From assembly GCF_000963255.1 (NCBI RefSeq), contig NZ_JYOV01000002.1, positions 1-64,000 of the forward strand: 64,000 bases of DNA. Direction: 5' to 3'. A program made the translations under genes and the position numbers. The notes beneath the pieces are model-generated. The model was not told the DNA's origin. It ran no database searches and saw only the letters and a list, made by a program, of their open reading frames with translations. Source of the stretch: Streptococcus infantis (GTDB lineage Bacteria > Bacillota > Bacilli > Lactobacillales > Streptococcaceae). This document shows, piece after piece, positions 48,660 through 56,788 of the stretch (position 1 is the first letter of the stretch; each line of letters starts with the position of its first letter).

Positions 48660-48667
48660 TACGAATA
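48660..48667 (+). promoter_or_regulatory. SigX combox (cin-box) of comFA
   Basis: TACGAATA is a perfect match to the SigX (ComX) recognition box of late competence genes. It ends seven bases before the comFA ATG. Confidence 0.9.
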
Positions 48668-48674
48668 AAGAAAT

Positions 48675-49973
48675 ATGAAAGTAAATCCAAATTATCTCGG
48701 TCGCCTTTTTACCGAGCAAGAATTAAGTCATGAGGAGAGACAACAAGCAAAACAAATTCCATCCATGAAAAAAGAAAAGGGGCAACTATCTTGTCAGCGT
48801 TGTGGTAGTCAGATAGAAGAAGAATGGCATTTGCCTATTGGTGCTTTTTATTGTCGAGAATGCTTGATTATGAAGCGAATAAGAAGTGATCAAAAACTCT
48901 ATTACTTTCCGCAAGAAAGGTTTCCACAGCAAGATGTACTAAAATGGTCAGGTCAACTGACTCCATTTCAAGAGCGGGTATCACAAGGACTCCTTCAGGC
49001 GGTAGATAAGAAGGAGGCCACCTTGGTACATGCAGTGACAGGAGCTGGTAAGACAGAGATGATCTACCAAGTTGTCGCTAAGGTGATTGATCAAGGTGGA
49101 GCTGTTTGTTTGGCCAGTCCAAGGATAGATGTTTGCTTAGAGCTACATAAACGACTACAAAATGATTTTTCATGTGAGATTGCACTATTACATGGGGAGT
49201 CGGATCCCTATTTTCGTACACCTTTAGTTGTAGCAACCACTCACCAACTACTAAAATTTTATCAAGCTTTTGATTTATTGATTGTGGATGAAGTGGATGC
49301 CTTTCCTTATGTTGATAATCCAGTGCTTTACCATGCTGTCAACAATTGTGTAAAGGAGACCGGATTGAGAATATTTTTAACAGCAACTTCAACTGATGAG
49401 TTAGATAGAAAAGTTAAACAAGGGGAGTTAAAGCGTCTTAGTTTACCTCGTCGTTTTCATGGAAATCCTCTCATTGTTCCCAAGCCAATCTGGTTATCGC
49501 ATTTTAATAGATATTTAGAAAAAAATGGCTTACCTCCAAAATTAAAACTTTACATTGAGAAACAGAGAAAGACAGCCTATCCCTTACTAATCTTTGCATC
49601 TGAAATAAAAAAGGGGGAAAAGCTAAAAGAAATTTTGCAGGAGAAGTTTCCGAATGAGAAGATAGGATTTGTATCTTCAATCACAGAAGACCGATTAGAG
49701 CAGGTACAAGCCTTTCGAGATGGAGAGTTGACGATATTAATAAGCACAACTATATTAGAGCGTGGAGTTACCTTCCCTCGTGTAGATGTTTTTGTGGTGG
49801 AAGCCAATCATCAACTCTTTACCAAGTCAAGTTTAGTACAAATTGGTGGGCGAGTTGGAAGAAGCATGGATCGTCCTACTGGAGAATTGATATTTTTCCA
49901 TGACGGACTCAATCTGTCCATTAAGAAAGCCATAAAGGAGATTAAGCAAATGAATCAGGAGGCAGGAGTATGA
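48675..49973 (+). CDS. comFA: ComFA, DNA-uptake ATPase/helicase
   Basis: A 432-residue DEAD-box-like ATPase that helps pull single-stranded DNA through ComEC during transformation. An N-terminal zinc finger (CQRC and CREC) precedes Walker A AVTGAGKTEM, Walker B LLIVDEVDAF, SAT-type TATST and helicase motif VI QIGGRVGRS. The sequence closely matches pneumococcal ComFA over its full length. The SigX box lies so close to the ATG that the mRNA is probably leaderless. It overlaps comFC by four bases. Confidence 0.97.
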   Translation: MKVNPNYLGRLFTEQELSHEERQQAKQIPSMKKEKGQLSCQRCGSQIEEEWHLPIGAFYCRECLIMKRIRSDQKLYYFPQERFPQQDVLKWSGQLTPFQERVSQGLLQAVDKKEATLVHAVTGAGKTEMIYQVVAKVIDQGGAVCLASPRIDVCLELHKRLQNDFSCEIALLHGESDPYFRTPLVVATTHQLLKFYQAFDLLIVDEVDAFPYVDNPVLYHAVNNCVKETGLRIFLTATSTDELDRKVKQGELKRLSLPRRFHGNPLIVPKPIWLSHFNRYLEKNGLPPKLKLYIEKQRKTAYPLLIFASEIKKGEKLKEILQEKFPNEKIGFVSSITEDRLEQVQAFRDGELTILISTTILERGVTFPRVDVFVVEANHQLFTKSSLVQIGGRVGRSMDRPTGELIFFHDGLNLSIKKAIKEIKQMNQEAGV

Positions 49974-50632
49974 AGTGTTTATTGTGTGGTAAAAGGTTGC
50001 AAACAGAGATAACCTTTACTAACCTGCTCTGTTTTAAAAAGGAGGAGGAACTAGTCTGTGAATCCTGTATTTCGTCTTTCGAGAGCATTGGTGGTAATCA
50101 TTGTCCTACTTGTTTTAAAAAAGGAATGTCAATCATCTGTCAAGATTGTCAATTTTGGTGTAAAAAAGGTGTAAAGGTTGATCATGTGGCTCTTTATTCC
50201 TATAATCAGGCTATGAAAGAATATTTTAGTCGCTATAAATTTGATGGTGATTATCTTCTTAGAAAGGTATTTTCTGAGATATTGCAAAAAGAGTTAAAGA
50301 AGTATAAGGACTATCAGATTGTGATTGTTCCTCTGAGTGACCATCGTTTAAAAAGCAGAGGCTTTAATCAAGTTGAAGGTTTGATAAAGGATACTGGGTT
50401 AGCATATCTGGATATTTTGGTTAAAAAAGAAGTGGAGGCTAGTTCTTCAAAAAATCGATCGGATCGCTTACTTGCAGAATTTCCCTTTTTGCTGAAAGAT
50501 GGCGTGAAGCTTCCAGAAAATATCTTACTATTTGATGATATTTATACGACTGGTACCACGCTGAATCGTCTTAAAAGTATGCTATTAGAGGCTGGTTGTC
50601 AGAATATTAAAACTTTTTCCCTCGCAAGATGA
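49970..50632 (+). CDS. comFC: ComFC, competence phosphoribosyltransferase-like protein
   Basis: A 220-residue late-competence protein. The N-terminal zinc-binding part has CLLCGKRL, CESC, CPTCF and CQDC. The C-terminal phosphoribosyltransferase fold shows SDHRLKSRGFNQVE and the PRPP-like motif ILLFDDIYTTGTTL. It works with ComFA in importing transforming DNA. Start overlaps the comFA stop. A perfect 11-bp hairpin (50610-50643) covers its stop codon. Confidence 0.95.
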   Translation: MKCLLCGKRLQTEITFTNLLCFKKEEELVCESCISSFESIGGNHCPTCFKKGMSIICQDCQFWCKKGVKVDHVALYSYNQAMKEYFSRYKFDGDYLLRKVFSEILQKELKKYKDYQIVIVPLSDHRLKSRGFNQVEGLIKDTGLAYLDILVKKEVEASSSKNRSDRLLAEFPFLLKDGVKLPENILLFDDIYTTGTTLNRLKSMLLEAGCQNIKTFSLAR

Positions 50633-50641
50633 GGAAAAAGT

Positions 50642-50670
50642 TTGCAAAAAAAATATGAAAGCGTTATAAT
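50642..50670 (+). promoter_or_regulatory. hpf promoter
   Basis: TTGCAA (50642-50647), 17 bases, then a perfect TATAAT (50665-50670), 42 bases before the hpf ATG. Confidence 0.7.
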
Positions 50671-50711
50671 ATAATTAGAAAAACAAATATGTTTAGAAAG
50701 AAGGTACTTAT

Positions 50712-51254
50712 ATGATTAAATATAGTATCCGTGGTGAAAACCTAGAAGTAACAGAAGCAATTCGTGATTATGTAGTTTCTAAACTCGAAAAGATCGAAAA
50801 ATACTTCCAAGCAGACCAAGAATTGGATGCGCGTGTTAACTTGAAAGTTTACCGCGAAAAGACTGCTAAAGTAGAAGTAACCATTCCGCTTGGATCTATT
50901 ACTCTTCGTGCAGAAGATATTTCTCAAGATATGTACGGTTCTATTGATTTGGTGACAGATAAGATTGAGCGTCAGATTCGTAAAAACAAAACTAAAATTG
51001 AACGTAAGAACAGAAATAAAGTATCAACAAGTCAACTCTTTACAGATGCTTTAGTTGAGGACTTAGATGTAGCACAACCAAAAGTTGTTCGTTCAAAACA
51101 AATTGATTTGAAACCAATGGATTTGGAAGAAGCTATCCTACAAATGGATTTATTGGGACATGACTTCTTCATCTATGTAGATGTTGAAGATGAAACAACA
51201 AATGTTATTTATCGTCGTGAAGATGGAGACATTGGTCTTCTAGAAGTTAAATAA
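50712..51254 (+). CDS. hpf: Long-form ribosome hibernation promoting factor
   Basis: A 180-residue long HPF that dimerises 70S ribosomes into inactive 100S particles. The N-terminal S30AE domain ([21 protein letters not shown]) binds the decoding region; the C-terminal domain (about 125-180, [27 protein letters not shown]-like) dimerises. It is downstream of comFA-comFC, a linkage kept in many Firmicutes, but has its own promoter. Confidence 0.95.
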   Translation: [180 protein letters not shown]

Positions 51255-51272
51255 TCAAAAAAATTAGTCTGT

Positions 51273-51306
51273 AAAAGTGGTTTACACTAGTGTAAACCAC
51301 TTTTTA
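51273..51306 (+). terminator. Terminator after hpf
   Basis: AAAAGTGGTTTACAC pairs perfectly with GTGTAAACCACTTTT over a very small loop, followed by T residues. Confidence 0.92.
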
Positions 51307-51374
51307 GTTTGGACATTTTACTCTTGATTGACTTTAGGGCTACCTCTTTAAAAGTCGCATTTTGGCTACATTTA

Positions 51375-51383
51375 TGGTATAAT
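51375..51383 (+). promoter_or_regulatory. gdpP extended -10 promoter
   Basis: TGGTATAAT is an extended -10 element (TG-N-TATAAT). It ends 19 bases before the chosen gdpP ATG, giving a very short leader with AGAGG as ribosome site. Confidence 0.7.
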
Positions 51384-51402
51384 AATGCGCAAGAGGTTTG
51401 TA

Positions 51403-53376
51403 ATGAAAAAAAATGAAATAAATCCCTTTTTTATGTATCTGATTGCTATAGTAACCTTTACGATTATGACCATTTTGATTGTGTTAGTAAAGGATAATCT
51501 TATCACTATAGCAAGTCTATTTTTAATTATCGTATTCTATGTTCTGCTATTTAATTTCCAGAAAAAATATTACAAAAAAACAGATATCGAGCAAATCCAG
51601 TATGTCAATCATCAGGCTACGGATAGTTTGAGTGCCCTCCTAGAGCAAATGCCTGTCGGGGTTGTTAAATTAAACATGGACAGCAGTGAGATTGAATGGT
51701 TCAATCCCTATGCGGAATTAATTTTAACAACTGAGGATGGAGAAATTGATTTTCCTCAATTTCAAAAGATTTTAAAGAGTTCGATTTCTTCCCCAGGGGC
51801 TTATGCCATTGTTGGGGAGAAACGTTATGCAGTGCATTTAGATAGAAATTCAGGTGTCTTATACTTTTTTGATGTTTCTGGTGAGTATGAGGCTACTGCT
51901 GAGCTTGTGACAAGTAGACCGGTAATCGGGATTATCTCAGTTGATAACTATGATGATTTGGAAAATGAAACGTCTGAATCAGACATTAGTCATATTAATA
52001 GCTTTGTTGCAAATTTTGTTTCAGAATTTGCTGGGAAACATGCCATGTTTTCTCGTAGAGTGAGTATGGATCGGTTTTATCTATTTACTGACTACACTGT
52101 ACTTGATCACTTGATGCAGGATAAGTTTTCTGTTATTGATACCTTTCGTGAGGAAGCTAAGCAACGGAATTTACCACTAACGATGAGTATAGGAGTTTCC
52201 TATGGTGATGGGAATCACGACCAGATTGGGAAGGTTGCTCTCCTCAATCTCAACTTAGCCGAAGTTCGTGGTGGTGACCAAGTAGTTGTAAAAGAGAATG
52301 ATGAAACCAAAAATCCAATCTACTTTGGAGGCGGTTCAGCAGCATCTGTTAAACGAACTCGGACACGAACTCGTGCTATGATGACAGCTATCTCAGATAA
52401 ACTTAAAAGTGTCGATCGAGTTTTTGTTGTTGGTCACAAGAATCTTGACATGGATGCTCTTGGTTCAGCAGTTGGAATGCAGTTGTTTTCGAGTAATGTA
52501 CTAGAAGATAGTTATGTGGTTTATGATCCTACACAGCTGTCTCCAGATATCGCTCGAGCGATCAATTATTTGGAAGATGAGGGTGTTTCAAAACTTCTTC
52601 CTTTAAATCAAGCGATGACAATGGTTACCAAACGCTCCTTACTGGTGATGGTTGACCATTCTAAGACAGCTTTAACCTTATCCAAAGAGTTTTATGACTT
52701 GTTTACCCAGACGATTGTCATTGACCATCATCGTCGTGACCAAGATTTTCCAGATAATTCGGTCATTACCTATATCGAGAGTGGAGCTAGTAGTGCTAGT
52801 GAACTAGTAACAGAATTGATTCAATTTCAAAACTCTAAGAAGAAACGTTTGAGTCGTATTCAGGCTAGTGTTCTTATGGGAGGGATGATGCTGGATACTA
52901 AAAATTTCACCTCTCGGGTAACTAGTCGAACTTTTGATGTTGCAAGTTATCTCAGAACGAGAGGGAGTGATAGCATTGTCATTCAGGAAATTTCGGCCAC
53001 TGATTTTGAAGAATATCGATTGGTAAATGAACTCATTTTGCAGGGGCAAATGGTACAGCCATCAATCCTGGTTGCTCAAGCTTTGGAGGATAAAGAGTAC
53101 GATACGGTTGTTATTAGTAAGGCTGCTGATGCTATGCTTGCCATGTCTGGTATAGAGGCCAGCTTTGTAGTTGCTAAGAATAGTCAAGGAGCAATCTCCA
53201 TTTCTGCGCGAAGCAGAAGTAAGATCAATGTCCAGCGAATTATGGAAGAGTTAGGTGGCGGTGGTCACTTTAACTTAGCTGCGGCACGTTTGACAGATAT
53301 GAGCCTGCAAGAAGCAGGAAATAAACTGAAAACAGTTATTTTTAATGAAACAAAAGAAAAGGAGTCAGAAGAATGA
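51403..53376 (+). CDS. gdpP: Cyclic-di-AMP phosphodiesterase GdpP (Pde1)
   Basis: A 657-residue membrane enzyme that hydrolyses c-di-AMP to pApA. Two N-terminal membrane segments, a PAS-like domain, a degenerate GGDEF domain and a DHH-DHHA1 module ([35 protein letters not shown]) appear in order. I chose the ATG at 51403: the in-frame ATG at 51385 lies just behind the -10 element and would not be transcribed. The result matches the pneumococcal length of 657 that I recall. It overlaps rplI. Confidence 0.95.
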   Translation: MKKNEINPFFMYLIAIVTFTIMTILIVLVKDNLITIASLFLIIVFYVLLFNFQKKYYKKTDIEQIQYVNHQATDSLSALLEQMPVGVVKLNMDSSEIEWFNPYAELILTTEDGEIDFPQFQKILKSSISSPGAYAIVGEKRYAVHLDRNSGVLYFFDVSGEYEATAELVTSRPVIGIISVDNYDDLENETSESDISHINSFVANFVSEFAGKHAMFSRRVSMDRFYLFTDYTVLDHLMQDKFSVIDTFREEAKQRNLPLTMSIGVSYGDGNHDQIGKVALLNLNLAEVRGGDQVVVKENDETKNPIYFGGGSAASVKRTRTRTRAMMTAISDKLKSVDRVFVVGHKNLDMDALGSAVGMQLFSSNVLEDSYVVYDPTQLSPDIARAINYLEDEGVSKLLPLNQAMTMVTKRSLLVMVDHSKTALTLSKEFYDLFTQTIVIDHHRRDQDFPDNSVITYIESGASSASELVTELIQFQNSKKKRLSRIQASVLMGGMMLDTKNFTSRVTSRTFDVASYLRTRGSDSIVIQEISATDFEEYRLVNELILQGQMVQPSILVAQALEDKEYDTVVISKAADAMLAMSGIEASFVVAKNSQGAISISARSRSKINVQRIMEELGGGGHFNLAAARLTDMSLQEAGNKLKTVIFNETKEKESEE

Positions 53377-53825
53377 AAGTAATCTTTTTAGCAGATGTTA
53401 AAGGTAAAGGGAAAAAAGGTGAAATTAAAGAAGTACCAACTGGATATGCACAAAACTTTTTAATTAAGAAAAACCTTGCTAAGGAAGCTACAGCTCAAGC
53501 CATTGGTGAGTTGCGTGGTAAGCAAAAATCAGAAGAAAAAGCACATGCAGAGATGCTTGCAGAAGCGAAGGAAATTAAAGCAAAACTGGAAGCAGAAGAA
53601 ACAATCGTTGAGTTTGTCGAAAAAGTTGGTCCAGACGGACGAACTTTTGGGTCAATTACTAACAAGAAGATTGCAGAAGAATTGCAAAAACAATTTGGTA
53701 TTAAAATTGATAAACGCCACATTCAAGTTCAATCACCAATTCGAGCAGTTGGTTTGATTGATGTTCCGGTTAAGATTTATCAAGATGTAACAAGTGTAAT
53801 CAATCTTCGTGTCAAGGAAGCTTAA
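53373..53825 (+). CDS. rplI: 50S ribosomal protein L9
   Basis: A 150-residue L9. The N-terminal rRNA-binding domain begins [20 protein letters not shown] with the [15 protein letters not shown] signature; a long connecting helix ([18 protein letters not shown]) leads to the C-terminal domain. Translationally coupled to gdpP by an ATGA overlap and followed by dnaB, the usual Firmicutes order. Confidence 0.97.
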   Translation: MKVIFLADVKGKGKKGEIKEVPTGYAQNFLIKKNLAKEATAQAIGELRGKQKSEEKAHAEMLAEAKEIKAKLEAEETIVEFVEKVGPDGRTFGSITNKKIAEELQKQFGIKIDKRHIQVQSPIRAVGLIDVPVKIYQDVTSVINLRVKEA

Positions 53826-53867
53826 TTTACGATTGGTTGACAATATTGTAAAAGGAAGGAAAGTCTG

Positions 53868-55226
53868 ATGGCAGAAGTTGAAGAACTGCGTGTTCAGCCT
53901 CAAGATATCCTGGCAGAACAATCTGTTTTAGGAGCTATTTTTATTGATGAGACTAAACTCGTTTTTGTCCGAGAATATATCGATTCACAGGACTTCTTTA
54001 AGTATGCTCACCGTTTGATTTTTCAGGCTATGGTTGATTTATCTGATCGTGGAGATGCTATTGATGCAACCACAGTTCGGACGATACTAGATAGTCAGGG
54101 TGATTTACAAACTATTGGAGGCTTGTCTTATCTGGTTGAGATTGTCAATTCGGTGCCAACCTCTGCCAATGCGGAATACTATGCTAAAATTGTAGCAGAA
54201 AAGGCTATGCTTCGACGTCTAATTGCTAAGTTGACAGAGTCTGTAAACCTAGCCTATGAAGCTTCTCAACCTGCGGACGAAATTATCGCTCGTGCAGAAA
54301 AAGGTTTGATTGACGTTAGTGAGAATGCCAATCGAAATGGCTTTAAAAATATTCGCGATGTATTGAATATCAACTTTGGGAATTTAGAAGCTCGTTCGCA
54401 ACAGACTTCAGATATCACGGGTATTGCGACAGGTTATCGAGATTTAGATCACATGACGACAGGTCTGCATGAGGAAGAATTGATTATTTTGGCAGCTCGT
54501 CCTGCGGTTGGTAAGACAGCCTTTGCTTTGAATATTGCGCAAAATATCGGAACCAAATTAGACAAGACAGTTGCTATTTTCTCTCTGGAAATGGGTGCTG
54601 AAAGTTTGGTCGATCGTATGCTGGCTGCGGAAGGCTTGGTAGAGTCGCATTCTATCCGTACAGGTCAATTGACCGAGGAAGAATGGCGCAAGTATACGAT
54701 TGCTCAGGGTAATCTGGCTAATGCAAGTATCTACATTGATGATACACCAGGGATTCGGATCACAGAAATTCGCTCTCGTTCCCGTAAACTGGCTCAAGAA
54801 ACAGGTAATCTAGGCTTGATTTTGATTGACTATCTTCAACTTATCACAGGGACTGGTCGAGAAAATCGTCAACAAGAAGTATCTGAGATTTCCCGTCAGT
54901 TGAAAATCCTAGCAAAAGAACTCAAAGTTCCAGTTATAGCTCTTAGTCAGCTTTCTCGTGGTGTAGAGCAACGTCAAGATAAGAGACCAGTTTTGTCTGA
55001 TATTCGTGAATCTGGATCTATTGAGCAGGATGCTGATATCGTAGCCTTTCTCTATCGTGATGACTATTATGAGCGCGGTGGTGAAGAGGAGGAAGGAATT
55101 CCAAATAATAAAGTAGAAGTGATTATCGAGAAAAACCGTAGCGGTGCTCGCGGAACGGTAGAATTGATTTTCCAAAAAGAATATAATAAATTTTCAAGTA
55201 TTTCGAAGATGGAGGAACCAAGATGA
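53868..55226 (+). CDS. dnaB: Replicative DNA helicase DnaB (called DnaC in Gram-positives)
   Basis: A 452-residue hexameric replicative helicase. The N-terminal collar domain (EQSVLGAIFIDE) is followed by the RecA-like motor with Walker A ARPAVGKTAFALN, Walker B LILIDYLQL, LSRGVEQR and ESGSIEQDAD. Full length and intact. It overlaps the veg-like gene by four bases. Confidence 0.97.
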   Translation: MAEVEELRVQPQDILAEQSVLGAIFIDETKLVFVREYIDSQDFFKYAHRLIFQAMVDLSDRGDAIDATTVRTILDSQGDLQTIGGLSYLVEIVNSVPTSANAEYYAKIVAEKAMLRRLIAKLTESVNLAYEASQPADEIIARAEKGLIDVSENANRNGFKNIRDVLNINFGNLEARSQQTSDITGIATGYRDLDHMTTGLHEEELIILAARPAVGKTAFALNIAQNIGTKLDKTVAIFSLEMGAESLVDRMLAAEGLVESHSIRTGQLTEEEWRKYTIAQGNLANASIYIDDTPGIRITEIRSRSRKLAQETGNLGLILIDYLQLITGTGRENRQQEVSEISRQLKILAKELKVPVIALSQLSRGVEQRQDKRPVLSDIRESGSIEQDADIVAFLYRDDYYERGGEEEEGIPNNKVEVIIEKNRSGARGTVELIFQKEYNKFSSISKMEEPR

Positions 55227-55489
55227 CAGACGCATTTACAGATGTGGCTAAAATGAAAAAAATTAAAGAAGAGATTAAGGCGCATGAGGGACAAGTGGTG
55301 GAAATGACCTTAGAAAATGGCCGTAAACGCCAAAAGAATCGTTTGGGAAAACTAATTGAGGTTTATCCATCGCTCTTCATCGTTGAGTTTGGAAATGTTG
55401 AAGGAGACAAACAGGCTAATGTCTATGTTGAATCTTTCACCTATTCAGATATTTTGACAGAAAAGAACTTAATTCATTATTTGGATTAA
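55223..55489 (+). CDS. veg: Veg-like protein (DUF1021)
   Basis: An 88-residue protein of the Veg family: DVAKMKKIKEEIKAHEGQVV, then EMTLENGRKRQKNRLGKLIEVYPSLFIV-type sequence with a small beta-barrel fold. In B. subtilis Veg promotes biofilm matrix gene expression; its molecular role is unresolved. It is the last gene of the gdpP-rplI-dnaB run, coupled to dnaB, and followed by a terminator. Confidence 0.9.
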   Translation: MTDAFTDVAKMKKIKEEIKAHEGQVVEMTLENGRKRQKNRLGKLIEVYPSLFIVEFGNVEGDKQANVYVESFTYSDILTEKNLIHYLD

Positions 55490-55500
55490 GGATAATCATG

Positions 55501-55527
55501 AAAGTGAGAAGATTTCTCACTTTTTTT
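55501..55527 (+). terminator. Terminator after veg
   Basis: AAAGTGAGAA pairs with TTCTCACTTT around GAT, followed by a long T run. That T run immediately precedes the cbpD combox and may double as its upstream T-rich element. Confidence 0.88.
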
Positions 55528-55534
55528 ATTTTCT

Positions 55535-55542
55535 TTCGAATG
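55535..55542 (+). promoter_or_regulatory. Variant SigX combox of cbpD
   Basis: TTCGAATG keeps the CGAAT core of the SigX box TACGAATA and follows a T-rich tract. It lies 48 bases upstream of cbpD, which in pneumococcus is a SigX-dependent late gene. Two positions differ from consensus. Confidence 0.6.
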
Positions 55543-55590
55543 ATATAGATGAGGTCAACCTCAAAAATCTAATTATTTGAAGGAGAATGA

Positions 55591-56724
55591 ATGACATTTA
55601 CTAAAGCAGGACATAAAAAGGGAACTTTTCTCAGAAAGACAGCTGTAGGATCAGCTTCACTATTACTAGCAGGAGCTTTTTTATTTGGTGGAGGAACTGT
55701 TCATGCCAACCAGGCAAACAATGGATCACAGGCACGTGGAGATGATTATCCCTATTATTATAAAAATGGAAGTCAAAAAATTGATAAGTGGCGCATGTAC
55801 TCAGGACAGTGTACCTCTTTTGCTGCTTTTCGTTTAAGTAGTGTCAATGGTTTTGAGCTACCAGCTGCTTATGGGAATGCCAATCAATGGGGTTATCGAG
55901 CCCAAAAAGAAGGATATCGTGTGGACCAGCAACCAGCAATTGGTGCGATTGCTTGGAGTACAAGAGGGCAATATGGTCACGTAGCTTGGGTATCTAACGT
56001 GATTGGAGACATGATTGAAATTGAGGAGTACAATTACGATTATACAGAAACGTATCATCGTAGAATTGTAAAGGCGAGTTCTATGACTGGTTTTATTCAC
56101 TTTAAAGATGTTGGGAATGCTAGTGTAGGGCCTCATCAGTCTCTACTAGCTTTCAGTGGAACTCATCACTTCACAGAAAAATCAGCTATTATGGATCAGC
56201 CGACACTGACAGCTACTGTCATTGATTACTACGAAGCTGGAATGAGTGTTCATTATGATCAAACCTTTGAAAAAGAAGGCTATAAATGGATTAGTTATAT
56301 TTCACGAAGTGGAAACAGACGCTATATCCCCTTAACTAAAACAGGCAGCTCTAAAAATGGTTGGGAAAAAGAGGGAACAAGTTGGTACTACTATGACAAT
56401 GGTCAAAAAGCAGTCGGTTGGAAGAAGATAAATGGGAATTGGTATCATTTGCAAGCTGATGGTAGAATGACGACAGGCTGGTTAAAAGAAGGTTCGAATT
56501 GGTATTACTTGAAGTCATCTGGTGAAATGCAGACAGGTTGGTTAAAGGATAAGGGCATTTGGTATTATCTGGAAAGTTCTGGAGCTATGAAAACCAGTCA
56601 GTGGTTCCAGGTTTCAGGAAAACATTACTATGTAAATGCATCTGGAGAATTGGCAGTAAATACTACTATCGATGGATTTCAAGTTGATGGTGATGGAGTT
56701 CGAGTAGAAAAACCAGCCTCATAA
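55591..56724 (+). CDS. cbpD: Choline-binding murein hydrolase CbpD (fratricin)
   Basis: A 377-residue secreted competence-induced lysin that helps kill non-competent siblings. Signal peptide (about 1-39, ending VHA), CHAP domain (about 45-165) with catalytic Cys in GQCTSFAAF and His in YGHVAWVSN, one SH3b-like domain (about 190-255), then choline-binding repeats of the GWxxxxxxWYY type (about 260-350). The pneumococcal protein is longer (about 448) and has two SH3b domains, so one is missing here. A good GAAGGAGA site precedes the ATG. It sits after veg, as in pneumococcus. Confidence 0.93.
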   Translation: MTFTKAGHKKGTFLRKTAVGSASLLLAGAFLFGGGTVHANQANNGSQARGDDYPYYYKNGSQKIDKWRMYSGQCTSFAAFRLSSVNGFELPAAYGNANQWGYRAQKEGYRVDQQPAIGAIAWSTRGQYGHVAWVSNVIGDMIEIEEYNYDYTETYHRRIVKASSMTGFIHFKDVGNASVGPHQSLLAFSGTHHFTEKSAIMDQPTLTATVIDYYEAGMSVHYDQTFEKEGYKWISYISRSGNRRYIPLTKTGSSKNGWEKEGTSWYYYDNGQKAVGWKKINGNWYHLQADGRMTTGWLKEGSNWYYLKSSGEMQTGWLKDKGIWYYLESSGAMKTSQWFQVSGKHYYVNASGELAVNTTIDGFQVDGDGVRVEKPAS

Positions 56725-56776
56725 GTGTTATTCAGCATTTGGGCTCTTCCTAATGGTATTTTTCCCTGCTTTCCTT

Positions 56777-56782
56777 TATAAT
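56777..56782 (+). promoter_or_regulatory. polA -10 element
   Basis: A perfect TATAAT ends six bases before the polA ATG (56789), placing the transcription start at the start codon. No Shine-Dalgarno sequence lies between. Confidence 0.65.
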
Positions 56783-56788
56783 GGGTGT

